The notes under the pieces were generated by a model. It saw only the letters and a list, made by a program, of their open reading frames with translations. It did no database searches and was not told where the DNA came from. A program made the position numbers and the translations under genes. This document shows positions 1 to 9,675 of a stretch of DNA of 45,162 nucleotides, in pieces (position 1 is the stretch's first letter; each line of letters opens with the position of its first letter). Source of the DNA: Aeoliella straminimaris (GTDB lineage: Bacteria; Planctomycetota; Planctomycetia; Pirellulales; Lacipirellulaceae); contig NZ_JAMXLR010000009.1 of NCBI RefSeq assembly GCF_024054565.1, positions 1 to 45,162 on the forward strand. The letters are read 5' to 3'.

Positions 1-261
1 ACATCTCTTCGTGGATCCCGCTCCTCGATGCGAGGAGTCGCCCGACCGGTTCGGTCGGCACTTAGCATTCTTCCTTCGACCGTCCTGTGTGGCGTGGTTC
101 GTCTCAATCAACCTCGCGTCATGGTGCGTTGGCAGGCCAACGCCCAGATCCATGGACCACCTCAGACTGAACCAAGCCCACAGGGGCCTCTGCCTTGGCA
201 GAGGCCAATGCAATCAGCTTCGCCGTTCGTGTTGTTTCTCCCCGTCCTTTGGTGTCGATCC
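1..261 (-). other. Hairpin-rich 3' flank of the IS110 element (candidate bridge-RNA region)
   Basis: This stretch lies downstream of the transposase gene and has no convincing protein. It contains four perfect hairpins: 21-27 with 31-37 (7 bp, 3-nt loop), 42-48 with 52-58 (7 bp, 3-nt loop), 126-133 with 136-143 (8 bp, 2-nt spacer) and 185-194 with 197-206 (10 bp, 2-nt spacer). IS110-family elements are known to carry a structured noncoding bridge RNA in a noncoding end, and in the IS1111 subgroup this end lies downstream of the gene. The assignment here is inference. The left boundary of the element is outside the window or not recognisable. Confidence 0.35.
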
Positions 262-1368
262 TCATGCCGCAGGGGCGGCGGAATCCCCCTCCTTGCGCAA
301 CCGTGGCGGCGGTCCGCCAATCGTGTACGGTTCCTGATACGTGAGCATGTGCCACAGGATCGTCGTGATTCGGCGCATGACCGCCACGCGTCCGATCTTA
401 GAGCCACGTCGCAGCTTTATCTTTCGATACCACTCGCACATCTTTGGATCATATTTCAGTACGTGCACCACCAGTTGCCCGAGGATGAAGCGTGCCGTCT
501 TGCTTCCTTGTTTGGTAATCGAGCCCAACCGGTCCTGAGCGTTGCCGCTATTGCGGCACCCGGGCGTCAATCCAAAGTAGTTGGCCAGGCTGCGAGGCCG
601 TGGAAAACGCTCGATCGGGCCGATGCGACTCGCCAGGGTCAGGCCACTGTAATGCTTGACTCCCGGAATGGTCATGAGGATCTGCGTGGCATTGATGAGG
701 CCGACGGGGACAGTGCGACTCACGCGCTCGGCAATCTCGTTGTCCACCTGGTCAATCTGTTCGTCGCAGATCTCCCACTCCTTGAGAAGCATCTCCATTT
801 CCAGTCGATCGATGGGCGGTAGGGGAACGTCAGCGAGCCAACGGCGCCCGGCTCGGGTTTGAAACGTCTTGGTTGGGTACTGCCAGATCAGATTGTGGCG
901 ATTGACGATCCGGCGAATCTTGTTGACCACGCGGATGCGACGTTGTCCCAGATTCTTCCGTAGTGAGGTGAGTTGCCGGTCTTCGCGCTCTTGCTGCGTC
1001 ACCATGTAGACACGGCGAAGCCCCCGCACAACCTGGCCAGTAGCCAGACGCTGGCGATTTAGCCACAGCAGATCGGCCAGCTTCTGAGCATCCCTGCGAT
1101 CGGTCTTCTTCTTGGAGGGCTTTTCGGGATGAATCAACACAATCTCCCGGCACTTCCATTTTCGCAGTTCTTCGACCAGCCAATCGTTGAAACCGCACAC
1201 CTCGAGAATCGCCATAAACTGGGCGGCCATCTTGGTGAACTGCTCGAAAAACGCGGCGATCTTCTCGGGACGTGTGCTCACTTGTCGGCGCAATACGGTG
1301 TCACCGTCCTCATTGCGGACACAAACGGTGAGCTGCTTGGCATGTTGGTCGATGGCGAGGTACAACAT
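262..1368 (-). CDS. IS110-family transposase (DEDD recombinase)
   Basis: A 368-residue transposase of the IS110 family, the enzyme that moves the element through an RNA-guided recombination reaction. The N-terminal RuvC-like domain shows the acidic set D7 (LAIDQH), E56 (LEVCG), D90 and D93 (KTDRRDAQ). The C-terminal Tnp_20 domain has the PGV helix-hairpin-helix (IPGVKHYSG), the GLTPGCRNSG stretch and the KQGS motif whose serine (about S289) is the family's catalytic serine. The length is normal for the family and the frame is intact. I chose the ATG at 1368 because the protein then begins MLYLAIDQH as in relatives, and AGGAG lies about 10 nt upstream. An in-frame upstream start would fall inside the hairpin leader. 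No target-site duplication could be defined. Confidence 0.93.
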   Translation of the reverse strand: MLYLAIDQHAKQLTVCVRNEDGDTVLRRQVSTRPEKIAAFFEQFTKMAAQFMAILEVCGFNDWLVEELRKWKCREIVLIHPEKPSKKKTDRRDAQKLADLLWLNRQRLATGQVVRGLRRVYMVTQQEREDRQLTSLRKNLGQRRIRVVNKIRRIVNRHNLIWQYPTKTFQTRAGRRWLADVPLPPIDRLEMEMLLKEWEICDEQIDQVDNEIAERVSRTVPVGLINATQILMTIPGVKHYSGLTLASRIGPIERFPRPRSLANYFGLTPGCRNSGNAQDRLGSITKQGSKTARFILGQLVVHVLKYDPKMCEWYRKIKLRRGSKIGRVAVMRRITTILWHMLTYQEPYTIGGPPPRLRKEGDSAAPAA

Positions 1369-1373
1369 AACTG

Positions 1374-1440
1374 GGTTCTCCTGGTGGTTTTGGCGAGCCA
1401 AACGGCGACGCCGTGTATAGTTAACTAAACCAGGAGAACC
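1374..1440 (-). promoter_or_regulatory. Three-stem inverted-repeat leader over the IS110 transposase RBS
   Basis: A perfect 12-bp inverted repeat (1374-1385 with 1429-1440) encloses two further perfect hairpins, 1389-1394 with 1397-1402 and 1403-1407 with 1409-1413, giving a three-way-junction fold. The promoter-distal arm contains the AGGAG ribosome binding site of the transposase. A transcript that starts outside the element would therefore hide the site, whereas one starting inside the loop (an AT-rich TTAACTATAC segment is there) would not. Alternatively the repeat marks an element end or target palindrome. The fold is seen in the sequence; the function is inference. Confidence 0.6.
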
Positions 1441-1687
1441 TATTTTCTTGACCCCGTCGCCTCTTTCATAGAATCAACTTCGTTCAGTTAGGGAGTTCGC
1501 CAAGTTGCAGCGGTGGGGTGTAGGCGAGGCTACCGCTGCGCTTTCCCATCGTTCACTCTGACTGGTGGCGGTGAACACCTCACGAGCCGCGCGTTGAGGA
1601 TTCGGTCTCCGAGGTGTCTTCTGCAGAGCATCACCTCCGAGCTTTGTCGGGGATACCGTCGTACCGCTATGTTCGAGTAGATGCCCC
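1441..1687. other. Gene-free spacer between the IS110 element and the beta-helix gene
   Basis: About 250 bases with no supported gene, terminator or repeat. It may include the right end of the insertion sequence and the 3' untranslated region of the dockerin protein gene. Confidence 0.5.
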
Positions 1688-3595
1688 CTAATGCCAATCG
1701 TCAAACACGGAGGCCAGCGATGATTCGAGGATCGCTGGCGAGGTTTGTCGTGGCTGCTCCTCGCTAGCTGAGTCGAAGTCAAGCAGCTGTGAATCGTCGC
1801 TATCGTCCTCTTGTTGTCGCAGCAGTAGAAGCAGCGATGGCTGGTCATTGATGCCGTTTGACGTCGATGATGATTTATCTCGTGATGTTCGGGAATCGGT
1901 CGAAGAACTTTCCGGTGAATTGTACGTTGCAAAGGCTACGTCAGCTGCAGGACTTGATGCGTCGCCAGCGGTTTCACCAGTTGCTCCCGATTCAGACGTA
2001 GCCGTTGCACTCAGCGTCGCGACGGGAGAGGTTGCTGCCGTGACTGATAATGGATAAATATTCCCAAAGTTGTCTTTCCACAGTTGGTAGTCTGCCGTGT
2101 CGACGCCGTTCATGCCGTCGCCATGATTGTTGATGCTGCTTTCGTCGGCCGCGCCCAGGTTGTTCCGCCAGACGACATAGTCGGCCAAGTTGACCGTGCC
2201 GTCGTTGTTGAAGTCGCCGGGATGTTCGACCAAGGCGACTTGCAACTCGAACGCGCCAATATCGATTCGGCCACCTGTCACACGATCAAACCCCCCGCCG
2301 CGTTGATCGAACTCGGGCACGTCGCCCACACCGGCAACGGCCGCCGGGTCGCCCGCGTCAATCGCCGGGCTGCCGGGCAGCAGGGAGTGGGTGAGAGTCG
2401 GCCCGCCGTTATCTTGCAGCGGCCCCAAAAGAGGATTGATCGGGCTTTCGCTGCTACCAACTAAATTGCCATCGATGCCGTTGGCCAAGCCTCCCGTGCC
2501 GATGAGATTGTGCGTGCCGCCGATAACGCCCCCTCCGATATCTGGAAAGCCAAAAGCCATGTTCCCGGCGATGAGACTGCCGCTGAGAGTCACGTAGTTT
2601 CCATTGAGAATACCCCCGCCATACTGAGCAGAGTTGCCCGTGACGGTGCTGCCCCTGACGGTTGCCGTACCTTGGTTTTCCATACCGCCGCCGTGCCAAC
2701 CCGCCGAGTTGCCCGAGAGCGTGCTGTTGGTAATGATCACCCCTCCACCATACTGATTGGAGATGGCGCCGCCATAATAGGAGTAGTTGTTGGTGAGGGT
2801 ACTTCCGATGAACGTCGCTGTGCCTGCATTGTTGTTATAGATACCACCACCATAGGTGAGCGTTAGGTTGCCCGAGAGTGTGCTGTCGAGGAGGGTCACC
2901 GTACCACTGTTGTAAATACCGCCGCCGGCATAGCCCGCCGAGTTGTTAGAGACACTGCTGTTGATTAGGGTTGCCGTGCCATCGTTGAAGATCCCGCCAC
3001 CTTTGGAGCCCGCCGAGTTGCCCACGATGGAGCTTCCGGTGATGGTGAGATTCTCTCGATTGTAGATCGCGCCGCCATAGTCGAATCTGTCTCCGCCGGT
3101 GAGCGTCAGGCCGCTGAGTTGAACGACGATCTGGTGGTTGGAATCACCGTCGTTGATGTTGAAAATGCTGAAGCCGTCTCCGCTCAACGGGAAATGGTCG
3201 ATACCGTCTCCCGCATCGATCGTCAACTCGGCGAGAAGGGCAGAGGCATCAATCGTCACGACTCCAGCAATACTCAGCTCGCTAAGCAGTTGGATCGCGC
3301 CGCCAGAGAGCGAGGCGGCAAAGTTGATCGTGTCGGCACCGGCGGTATTATTCGCTGCTACTATCGCTTCGCGGAGCGAGATACCGTCGTGGCCGTCGTT
3401 GTTTGTCAGCTTGGCAATCGACATGACATTGCCGTTGACCAGGTCATTGAGATTGCTGACTGTGACGATCGACAGCATCCGGCGGTCTTCTAGCGGTTCG
3501 ATTGCCATTCGTCGCTCTCGTGCTTGGCGAGCAAGCTTCGAACTCTGTTTCAGGCCGCGCGCATATCGATCTCTGTTAGCCAATCGACCGAACAT
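1688..3595 (-). CDS. Secreted parallel beta-helix protein with dockerin repeats
   Basis: A 635-residue secreted or surface protein. Numbered from a GTG three codons upstream, a basic N-terminal region ends in the planctomycete motif [11 protein letters not shown] (about 35-45). A CSLREAI-type segment ([13 protein letters not shown], 74-86) follows, then seven turns of a right-handed beta-helix marked by GG[AG]I[YF]N-type repeats (177-334). A typical helix end ([10 protein letters not shown]...[10 protein letters not shown], 432-453) precedes two dockerin type I halves ([22 protein letters not shown] and a degenerate [13 protein letters not shown], 463-514). The last 120 residues are Ser/Thr/Asp-rich and end [10 protein letters not shown] prefer ATG 3595, which has AAGGTG just upstream; GTG 3604 is the alternative. 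The role is likely adhesion or binding to a cohesin-like partner; the substrate is unknown. Confidence 0.8.
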   Translation of the reverse strand: MFGRLANRDRYARGLKQSSKLARQARERRMAIEPLEDRRMLSIVTVSNLNDLVNGNVMSIAKLTNNDGHDGISLREAIVAANNTAGADTINFAASLSGGAIQLLSELSIAGVVTIDASALLAELTIDAGDGIDHFPLSGDGFSIFNINDGDSNHQIVVQLSGLTLTGGDRFDYGGAIYNRENLTITGSSIVGNSAGSKGGGIFNDGTATLINSSVSNNSAGYAGGGIYNSGTVTLLDSTLSGNLTLTYGGGIYNNNAGTATFIGSTLTNNYSYYGGAISNQYGGGVIITNSTLSGNSAGWHGGGMENQGTATVRGSTVTGNSAQYGGGILNGNYVTLSGSLIAGNMAFGFPDIGGGVIGGTHNLIGTGGLANGIDGNLVGSSESPINPLLGPLQDNGGPTLTHSLLPGSPAIDAGDPAAVAGVGDVPEFDQRGGGFDRVTGGRIDIGAFELQVALVEHPGDFNNDGTVNLADYVVWRNNLGAADESSINNHGDGMNGVDTADYQLWKDNFGNIYPLSVTAATSPVATLSATATSESGATGETAGDASSPAADVAFATYNSPESSSTDSRTSRDKSSSTSNGINDQPSLLLLLRQQEDDSDDSQLLDFDSASEEQPRQTSPAILESSLASVFDDWH

Positions 3596-4235
3596 ACGAT
3601 TCACCTTCGCCGCGCTTTGGACTTGAAAGCTACATCCGCCGAAGACGCGTACGGCAATGGAGCTACGGGAGAGGGGCTACTCAGTCGCCATTCTGCGAAC
3701 TGAGAAACTCACGCGAGCAAGCCAAACACTCTTGGATCAGCGTCGATCAGCCTGCGCAGGCAGCGAGTAGTGCGGAGAAATTCCAAGAAACGCCAGAGAG
3801 GCAGAGGGAGTGGTACATAGTGGCGCCGCTTCGCATTGGAGAACAACCGGGCCAAGCTTAAGTCGAATCAATCCTACACCCTTGGAGAGGGGTGTCAATC
3901 AGAGGTAGCTTTAGGCAGTCAAACCAGATTCTCAGGGCCGCCGTCATTTTTGCTTGTCTGCAATGACCTTCCCCCGTTTCTTGACCCAAGCGCAGTGCGA
4001 GATTATTCATTATCTCGCACTGCGAAGGATGCGGATCACACGGTACAAGTGGGTGTCAAGGTCGCTGTCTTCGCCCACATACTTGGCATTCAAACTGACT
4101 GAGGGTGCATCGGCCGAGGCGGCTGGGGGCTTCACCGAACTGACGGAGGTAGCCTCGGCAAGGAGACACTGCTGGGAATTCTCGCCGGGCGTAACTCGCA
4201 GCAACTGGTCCAGCTTCGGCAGATCCGATCTACCC
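3596..4235. other. Gene-free intergenic region
   Basis: About 640 bases between two minus-strand surface-protein genes. It holds the upstream region of the beta-helix gene and the downstream region of the pentapeptide gene. Open frames on both strands are short and have no recognisable domain. I see no strong terminator, repeat or RNA gene. Confidence 0.5.
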
Positions 4236-7200
4236 TCAACTGGCGGCGGTGTCCACACCGCAGCAACTTGGCAAGGCCGATACCAACCCATGGCGACAAC
4301 GGAAGCTGCTCACCAGCACGAGCACCGTCAACCATACGCTGGTACTCGGTTCGGGTACCGTGGCATTGGCAATGGAGTTTGGTGGCGGCAGTGTTGCCCC
4401 AAAGTTGTTCTTCCAAGCACCGTATTGTGCCGTACCAATTACCCCTGCGTTGGGGTCGTTCACCAGTGTGCCGGCAGCAGCACCAACGTTGTTGCGCCAC
4501 ACGGTGTAATCGGCCAGATTGACGATGCCGTCGTTGTTGTAATCGCCAGGCAAGCCGACAGTCCCCAGCAATGTAACTTCGCCAGTGGCGTAGAGCTCGG
4601 ATAGATCCCAGTTGTATGGGCTCACGACATGAAACGCACCATTTGGCGTGACGCCGGTCCAATCAAAGAGATGAATCGTACGGCCGCTTTGGGTGGCGAC
4701 GTTGACATCGGAGGCGAACCCCAATTCCAGCGTGCCGCCGAGTATGACGGAAATGCCAGGTTCAAACGAAACCGTTGAATCCCAGGTGTCCGCGTCGAAC
4801 TCCATCCGCAGCGTACCAGTAGTGTCCATCGTGAAATACTCTTCTATAAAGATCGGCAGTGGGCCCGCCGGAGGACTCGCGACCGGATTCCCATCGTAGT
4901 CACGCACGGTCAGCGATTGATTGGTAGTGAGATTGAGCCCCGCGACGTGCCCGTCGGTTTGAATCAGATTGGTTGTAACCGCGTCGGTAGTCGTTGCAAA
5001 TCGAAAACTGGCGCCTCGCGAATCGGCACCGGCTAAGTTTGCGCCGGTTAGGTCTGCACCGGCGTAGACGAAGTAACCGTAATAAGGATTGAATTCTTCC
5101 AGCCCCGCGAAATTCGCATTGGTCAGGTTAGCGTGGCTCAGGTTCGCGCCAGTCAGATCGGCACCAGGAGAGTAATCGAAAGCAGCGAAGTCGGCGTTTG
5201 TCAAGTTCGCGTGGCTTAGGCCGGCATTGACCAATGTCGCGCGTCGAAACCGGGCGTTTGCGAGGTCTGCCCCGGTGAGCACCGTGGAAGACAGGTTGGC
5301 AGTGAAGAAGTCTTGGCCGGCGAAGTTCGCGCCACTCAGATCGATGCCAAAAAGGTTGGTGCCGTGAAGATCGTACGCCTGGTAGCTCGCGGTCGAGTAG
5401 AGTTGTGCCGCTGAAATGCCAGTTGCGTCGAAGTCGGCAAGGGCAATGTTGGCACCTGCGAAATTCGCCTGGTCGAGAATTGCGAAACTGAATGTGACCC
5501 CACGCAGGTTCGCGTTCGAAAAGTCGGCGCCGGTGAGATCGGTGGCAACGAAGTCCGCAAACACGAGTAATTGGTTGGCCAGATTCACGCCACTGAGATT
5601 GCTATCACCCAGGTAGATGCCGTTCATCTTGCCCGTTTGATAGCTGGCCGTAGAGTAAAGCTGCGGCAAGGTGATTCCGGTCGAGTCCAGGTGGGCGAAC
5701 TCAATGTTAACGCCACTAAGATTCGCTTGGCTAAAATTTGTGCCCGTGGCATTCGCGGACCTTAAGGACGCGTTTGTCAGGTTCGCCCCGATAAATGTCG
5801 CGCCCGCCAAGGCTGCGTCGTCAAACAATGCATTCGTGAGGTTTGCATGGCTCAAGTCAGCATTCGTGAGTGTGACGGAGTGAAAGCGTGCGCCACTCGC
5901 ATCGGCGCCTGAAAGGTTCGCGCCGCGGAGGTCCGCTCCGCTGTAGTAGTAGCCATCGCTGGAGAAATCGGCATTAGTCAGGACGGCTTCGCTGAGATTT
6001 GCGTTTTGAAGCGTGCCGCCGCGGTAGCTAACGCCAGTCAAGTTTTGCCCGGCAAGGTTTGCGCCGGCGAAGTCGTTGCCGGAGAGCACGATGCCGGTCA
6101 GATCTTGAGACTGATAACTTGCGGTCGAATAGAGTTGGGCCACACTGATGCCAGCGCTAGAGCCATAGTATCCTTCGAAGTTCGCGCCTCGGACTTCGGC
6201 CCCGCTTAAGTTTGCGCCGGTGAGGTTGACTCCATAGAGATTGGCGTTGGTGAGGTTCGCGTGGCTGAGATTGACGTTGGAGAGGTTTGAGCTGGTGTAG
6301 TCGCCATGAAGCGTCGCATTCGTGAGATTGGCGTAGCTTAGGTCTGCCCCCGTCAATTCGGTGGCATCGAAGTCGACGTTCGAGAGGTTGGCGTGATATA
6401 GATTCGCACCGGCCAGCGTAAGCACATAGAACGCCGAACCGGATAAATTCTGGCCGGCTAGATCTACACCGGCAAAGTCCCAGCTCAGTCCAATTCCACG
6501 CAAGTCCTGGGCCTGATAGCTGGCGGTGGAATAGAGTTGTGCGATGGAAAGCCCCTCCCCCGTACCATTCATGAGATCCGCGCCGCTTACATACGCCCCG
6601 GACAGGTCCGCTCCGGTCAGTCGGGTGAAGTAGAGGTTTGAATTGCGGAGATCTTGGCCTGACAGGTTTGCACCGCCAAAGTCCAGGTTTCGGAGACTGA
6701 TTCCGGTCAGATCATGTGATTGGTAGCTGGCCGTCGAATAAAGTTGTGGCAACGAAATGCCCGTGCCATTCCAGTTAGCGCCATCGTTAAAGCGGGAGAA
6801 ATCTGCCCCCCGAATCTCAGCCCCGGAGAAACTTGCGCCAGTAAGTGTAGCGCCGTTGAGGGACGCGTCGATAAGAGACGCCTGGCTGAAGTTGGCGTTG
6901 TTCAGCTTTGCCCGAAAGAAGTCGGCATTCGTCATGATTTGGTCAACGAAATCTGCTCCCAATAGTTGGTTCCCGGCGAGACCGATTCCTGCAAGATCAC
7001 GGTTCTGATAGCTCGCCGTCGCGTACAGTTGAGCGGCGGTGATGCCAGTGCCACCGGAATAGCCATCCAGCTTGAAGTTCGCGTCCCGCACATCTGCATT
7101 TGTAAAGTTCACGCCAGTCAACGTAGCATGCTGAAAGTCCGCTCCGCGCGCATTGGCATTGCTCAGGTTCGCGCTGGTCATTGTAGAACCTTCGAAGGAT

Positions 7201-8204
7201 GTGTCCGTCACGTTGGCTTGGTTGAACTTTGCGCTGGTCAGGTCCGAAAACCTGATGAAAGCCCGCGTCAGATTGGCCTGGCTCAGATTGGCACCGGCCA
7301 GGGTGCCATAGAATCGCGCACTTGTGAGGTTCTGACCGACCAAATTGACGCCGGCAAAGTTGTCAGTCAGGGCGATACCTGACAGGTCTTGCGCCTGGTA
7401 GCTTGCGGTGGTGTAAAGCTGCGTCGCAATAATTCCGGTATATGAGAGACTCGTCCCGCGCACATCGGCTCCCGTCAGAGTTGCACCCGTTAAGTTTGCG
7501 GCATCGAAGTCTGCATTGGTTAGAACCGCGTTGGTGAGGTTGGCATTGGTAAGTGTCGCGTAGTGAAAAGTTGTGTTGGTGAGGTTCTGGCCGGCGAGGT
7601 TGACGCCCATCAGGTTCAGGTCTGCTAAGATGATTCCGGTCAAGTCGTGGGCCTGATAGCTGGCCGTTGTGTAGAGCTGTGCCGCGGTGATCCCGGTGCC
7701 GCTGATAGCTCCGTAGGTACGGAAGTTCGCCCCGCGCACTTCGGCCCCGCTTAGGTCGGCGCCCGAAAGATCGGCGGCCCAATTCGCGTAACTGTTGTTA
7801 CCGACGGTAATGCCCCAAAATGATGCGTTGTTCAGATTAGCCTGGCTTAGATTCGCCCCGGTCAGGATGGCGCCAAACAAGGAGGCGTCGGTGAGATCGG
7901 CCTGGCTAAGATTCGTGCCAGTTAGATTGGACGCGTAGGCTTGGTCGGACCAGTAATCGTGATAGGCACCGAGAGACGCACCGACGAGGTACGCTTTGGT
8001 GAGGTCTCGATAAGGGAGGTATGCACCGGATTCAATATTCGCTCCTGCGCCATCAGGTGCCAGTATCGCGCTCTGTTGCCTACCCATACCGGGGTTTGCC
8101 GGATCGATGTACTCCCACTGATAAATGTCAGCGTGGGCAACTAGGGTCGGACCGAGCAGAATTGCCAGCGAAGCGGTTTTGAAGACTTTCCTGTTAAAGT
8201 ACAT
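4236..8204 (-). CDS. Giant pentapeptide-repeat protein with dockerin and PEP-CTERM tail
   Basis: A 1322-residue exported protein. A Sec signal peptide (about 1-25, ending VAHA) is followed by well over a thousand residues of A(N/D)LxX pentapeptide repeats, which fold as a right-handed quadrilateral beta-helix. The repeats are interrupted by eight copies of a longer cassette, [AT]QLY[STA]TASYQ followed by a DLxGI-like turn and then xGxNLAGQNLT. Near the C-terminus is a dockerin-like pair (GDYNNDGIVNLADYTVWRNN and a second WKNNFG half, about 1217-1270), then VPEP plus a hydrophobic segment and FRCRH, a PEP-CTERM sorting signal read by exosortase. About 18 residues follow it, longer than usual. 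The start overlaps the stop of the upstream ScyD/ScyE-like gene by 11 nt, suggesting translational coupling. The biochemical function is unknown; it is probably an extracellular matrix or surface fibre. Confidence 0.88.
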   Translation of the reverse strand: MYFNRKVFKTASLAILLGPTLVAHADIYQWEYIDPANPGMGRQQSAILAPDGAGANIESGAYLPYRDLTKAYLVGASLGAYHDYWSDQAYASNLTGTNLSQADLTDASLFGAILTGANLSQANLNNASFWGITVGNNSYANWAADLSGADLSGAEVRGANFRTYGAISGTGITAAQLYTTASYQAHDLTGIILADLNLMGVNLAGQNLTNTTFHYATLTNANLTNAVLTNADFDAANLTGATLTGADVRGTSLSYTGIIATQLYTTASYQAQDLSGIALTDNFAGVNLVGQNLTSARFYGTLAGANLSQANLTRAFIRFSDLTSAKFNQANVTDTSFEGSTMTSANLSNANARGADFQHATLTGVNFTNADVRDANFKLDGYSGGTGITAAQLYATASYQNRDLAGIGLAGNQLLGADFVDQIMTNADFFRAKLNNANFSQASLIDASLNGATLTGASFSGAEIRGADFSRFNDGANWNGTGISLPQLYSTASYQSHDLTGISLRNLDFGGANLSGQDLRNSNLYFTRLTGADLSGAYVSGADLMNGTGEGLSIAQLYSTASYQAQDLRGIGLSWDFAGVDLAGQNLSGSAFYVLTLAGANLYHANLSNVDFDATELTGADLSYANLTNATLHGDYTSSNLSNVNLSHANLTNANLYGVNLTGANLSGAEVRGANFEGYYGSSAGISVAQLYSTASYQSQDLTGIVLSGNDFAGANLAGQNLTGVSYRGGTLQNANLSEAVLTNADFSSDGYYYSGADLRGANLSGADASGARFHSVTLTNADLSHANLTNALFDDAALAGATFIGANLTNASLRSANATGTNFSQANLSGVNIEFAHLDSTGITLPQLYSTASYQTGKMNGIYLGDSNLSGVNLANQLLVFADFVATDLTGADFSNANLRGVTFSFAILDQANFAGANIALADFDATGISAAQLYSTASYQAYDLHGTNLFGIDLSGANFAGQDFFTANLSSTVLTGADLANARFRRATLVNAGLSHANLTNADFAAFDYSPGADLTGANLSHANLTNANFAGLEEFNPYYGYFVYAGADLTGANLAGADSRGASFRFATTTDAVTTNLIQTDGHVAGLNLTTNQSLTVRDYDGNPVASPPAGPLPIFIEEYFTMDTTGTLRMEFDADTWDSTVSFEPGISVILGGTLELGFASDVNVATQSGRTIHLFDWTGVTPNGAFHVVSPYNWDLSELYATGEVTLLGTVGLPGDYNNDGIVNLADYTVWRNNVGAAAGTLVNDPNAGVIGTAQYGAWKNNFGATLPPPNSIANATVPEPSTSVWLTVLVLVSSFRCRHGLVSALPSCCGVDTAAS

Positions 8205-9402
8205 CGGAATCTTCTTTCTCGTTTTTCCGCGAGCCGCAATAGATCAACGACATGGCACCAATGGCCGCGAACAGAAATGAACGTGGTTCGGGCACTTGCG
8301 AGAGCCGAAGCACCTGACCGCCTCCAGGCGAAGTTCCCAAATTCGAGACGTAGAGCGCTCCATCGGGTCCAGCAAGAACGCTTGTGGGGAAGAGGAGCCC
8401 GTCGCTCACAATAAGGGTGCGTTCGTCCGTCATGCCATCAATCTTAAATAGCGCGCCTGGCCCTGGACCCATCATCGACGCCAGCCCGTTCGACGAAATC
8501 TGCAACACATAAAGGTTGCCCTCGTCATCGAACATGAGGTCGATAATGTTGGTGAAGCCCGCGTGAGCGACCGAGAGCTCGTTAGTATCTGGGTCAAAAC
8601 GGTAAACGTTGGCCGCACCAGGCGGGAACGGAAAGCCGGTAAGTTGCCCGAAGTAATAGGCGTCGTCGGGACCGATGGTAAGCCCGGTGGGCACCGATTG
8701 GTAAACTGGTGGACCAAACGGCAACGGATTGGGCTGGGCCGGCAGCACGGCCAGCGTCGACACCACCCCCAATGGTGTTGCGCGAAGCAGGTCGTTGGCG
8801 CCAGCGTCTGTTACTACGAAATCGCCACTGGCCGTGCGCGCCATCCCGAATGGATTGCTGTCGAGACTTCCGCCGGCAGGATTGAATGTCCGTTCGTGGG
8901 CGGCGATGTCAGCGATAGGCTCTATCGTGCCCGTCCCATCCAGCGAAAGTCGTGCGATCGTGCCGAGTGGGGCGCCCGCCGGACCAAGATTGTCATCTCG
9001 CTGCGTGGCGTCCGCACCGAACGCGAAGAGCCCAAATGCCTGTCCGCTGCCATCGAAGGCGATTTCCTGCAACCCTCCCGCATCTTGCCCTGAGGCCGTG
9101 GCGACGGACGGCAGTCCGTTTAGCACGCGCTCCTGGATACCACCCACAAGTCGAGACAATCCGCTCGTGGATCCGAGAAGCGCCGTACTTCCATTGCCCA
9201 GTACGACAATGGGGCCATCGCCTCCGCTACCGGCTTCCGCCACGTACAACCCGCCGTCGGGTCCCCAGGCCAGCCCACGAGGACTAACGAGGCCGCCCAT
9301 TACTTCTTCCATCACGTAGGTGGCGGCAAAAAGCTCTTGCTGAACCGCCGCCATCCACGTCAAAGAACAGACCGCTATCGCGAGGCAACGACTTACTTTC
9401 AT
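8194..9402 (-). CDS. ScyD/ScyE-family beta-propeller protein with PEP-CTERM tail
   Basis: A 402-residue exported protein resembling the ScyD/ScyE family named from the cyanobacterial scytonemin cluster. Family hallmarks visible are the N-terminal LVSPRGLAWGPDGGLYVAEAG, repeated GPDG or DDEGNLYV blades of a six-bladed NHL-like propeller, and SNPFGMA and NIIDLMFDDEG motifs. The signal peptide spans about residues 1-26, and the tail VPEPRSFLFAAIGAMSL...RKNEK is a PEP-CTERM signal. The start at ATG 9402 is supported by the signal peptide and a GGAG about 8 nt upstream; an in-frame start 66 nt earlier would bury it. The neighbouring pentapeptide gene overlaps its stop, so the two are probably made together. 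Nothing here points to scytonemin synthesis, so the role is likely structural or ligand-binding. Confidence 0.85.
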   Translation of the reverse strand: MKVSRCLAIAVCSLTWMAAVQQELFAATYVMEEVMGGLVSPRGLAWGPDGGLYVAEAGSGGDGPIVVLGNGSTALLGSTSGLSRLVGGIQERVLNGLPSVATASGQDAGGLQEIAFDGSGQAFGLFAFGADATQRDDNLGPAGAPLGTIARLSLDGTGTIEPIADIAAHERTFNPAGGSLDSNPFGMARTASGDFVVTDAGANDLLRATPLGVVSTLAVLPAQPNPLPFGPPVYQSVPTGLTIGPDDAYYFGQLTGFPFPPGAANVYRFDPDTNELSVAHAGFTNIIDLMFDDEGNLYVLQISSNGLASMMGPGPGALFKIDGMTDERTLIVSDGLLFPTSVLAGPDGALYVSNLGTSPGGGQVLRLSQVPEPRSFLFAAIGAMSLIYCGSRKNEKEDSDVL

Positions 9403-9675
9403 GACAAGGCTCCAAGTGAAACGCACGATAAGGCCGTCGGCCCGTGGGACCGAAGCTCCAGACCTCATTAGTCAGTGCGACGTCTTGCACGAGGTCGCGC
9501 AAATAAACTGGAAAAATAGCCGTCCAGTTCGTAAGCAGCCAAAGGTGGTGTCTAGCTGGCAGTCCGATGCCCCAAGCGAAGGTGCTCCCTAAGGACGCTC
9601 ATAGCTCCCGAAAGAACTGCCCGATAGGCAAGATGAGGTGGTAGTTGCCGTCGTTCGAATGCCTTTGTGGTCGGG

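Noticed and set aside
4900..7900. Repetitive DNA that could be taken for a CRISPR array or satellite.
   Set aside because: The periodicity is 15 nt and encodes pentapeptide repeats; spacers of constant length are absent.
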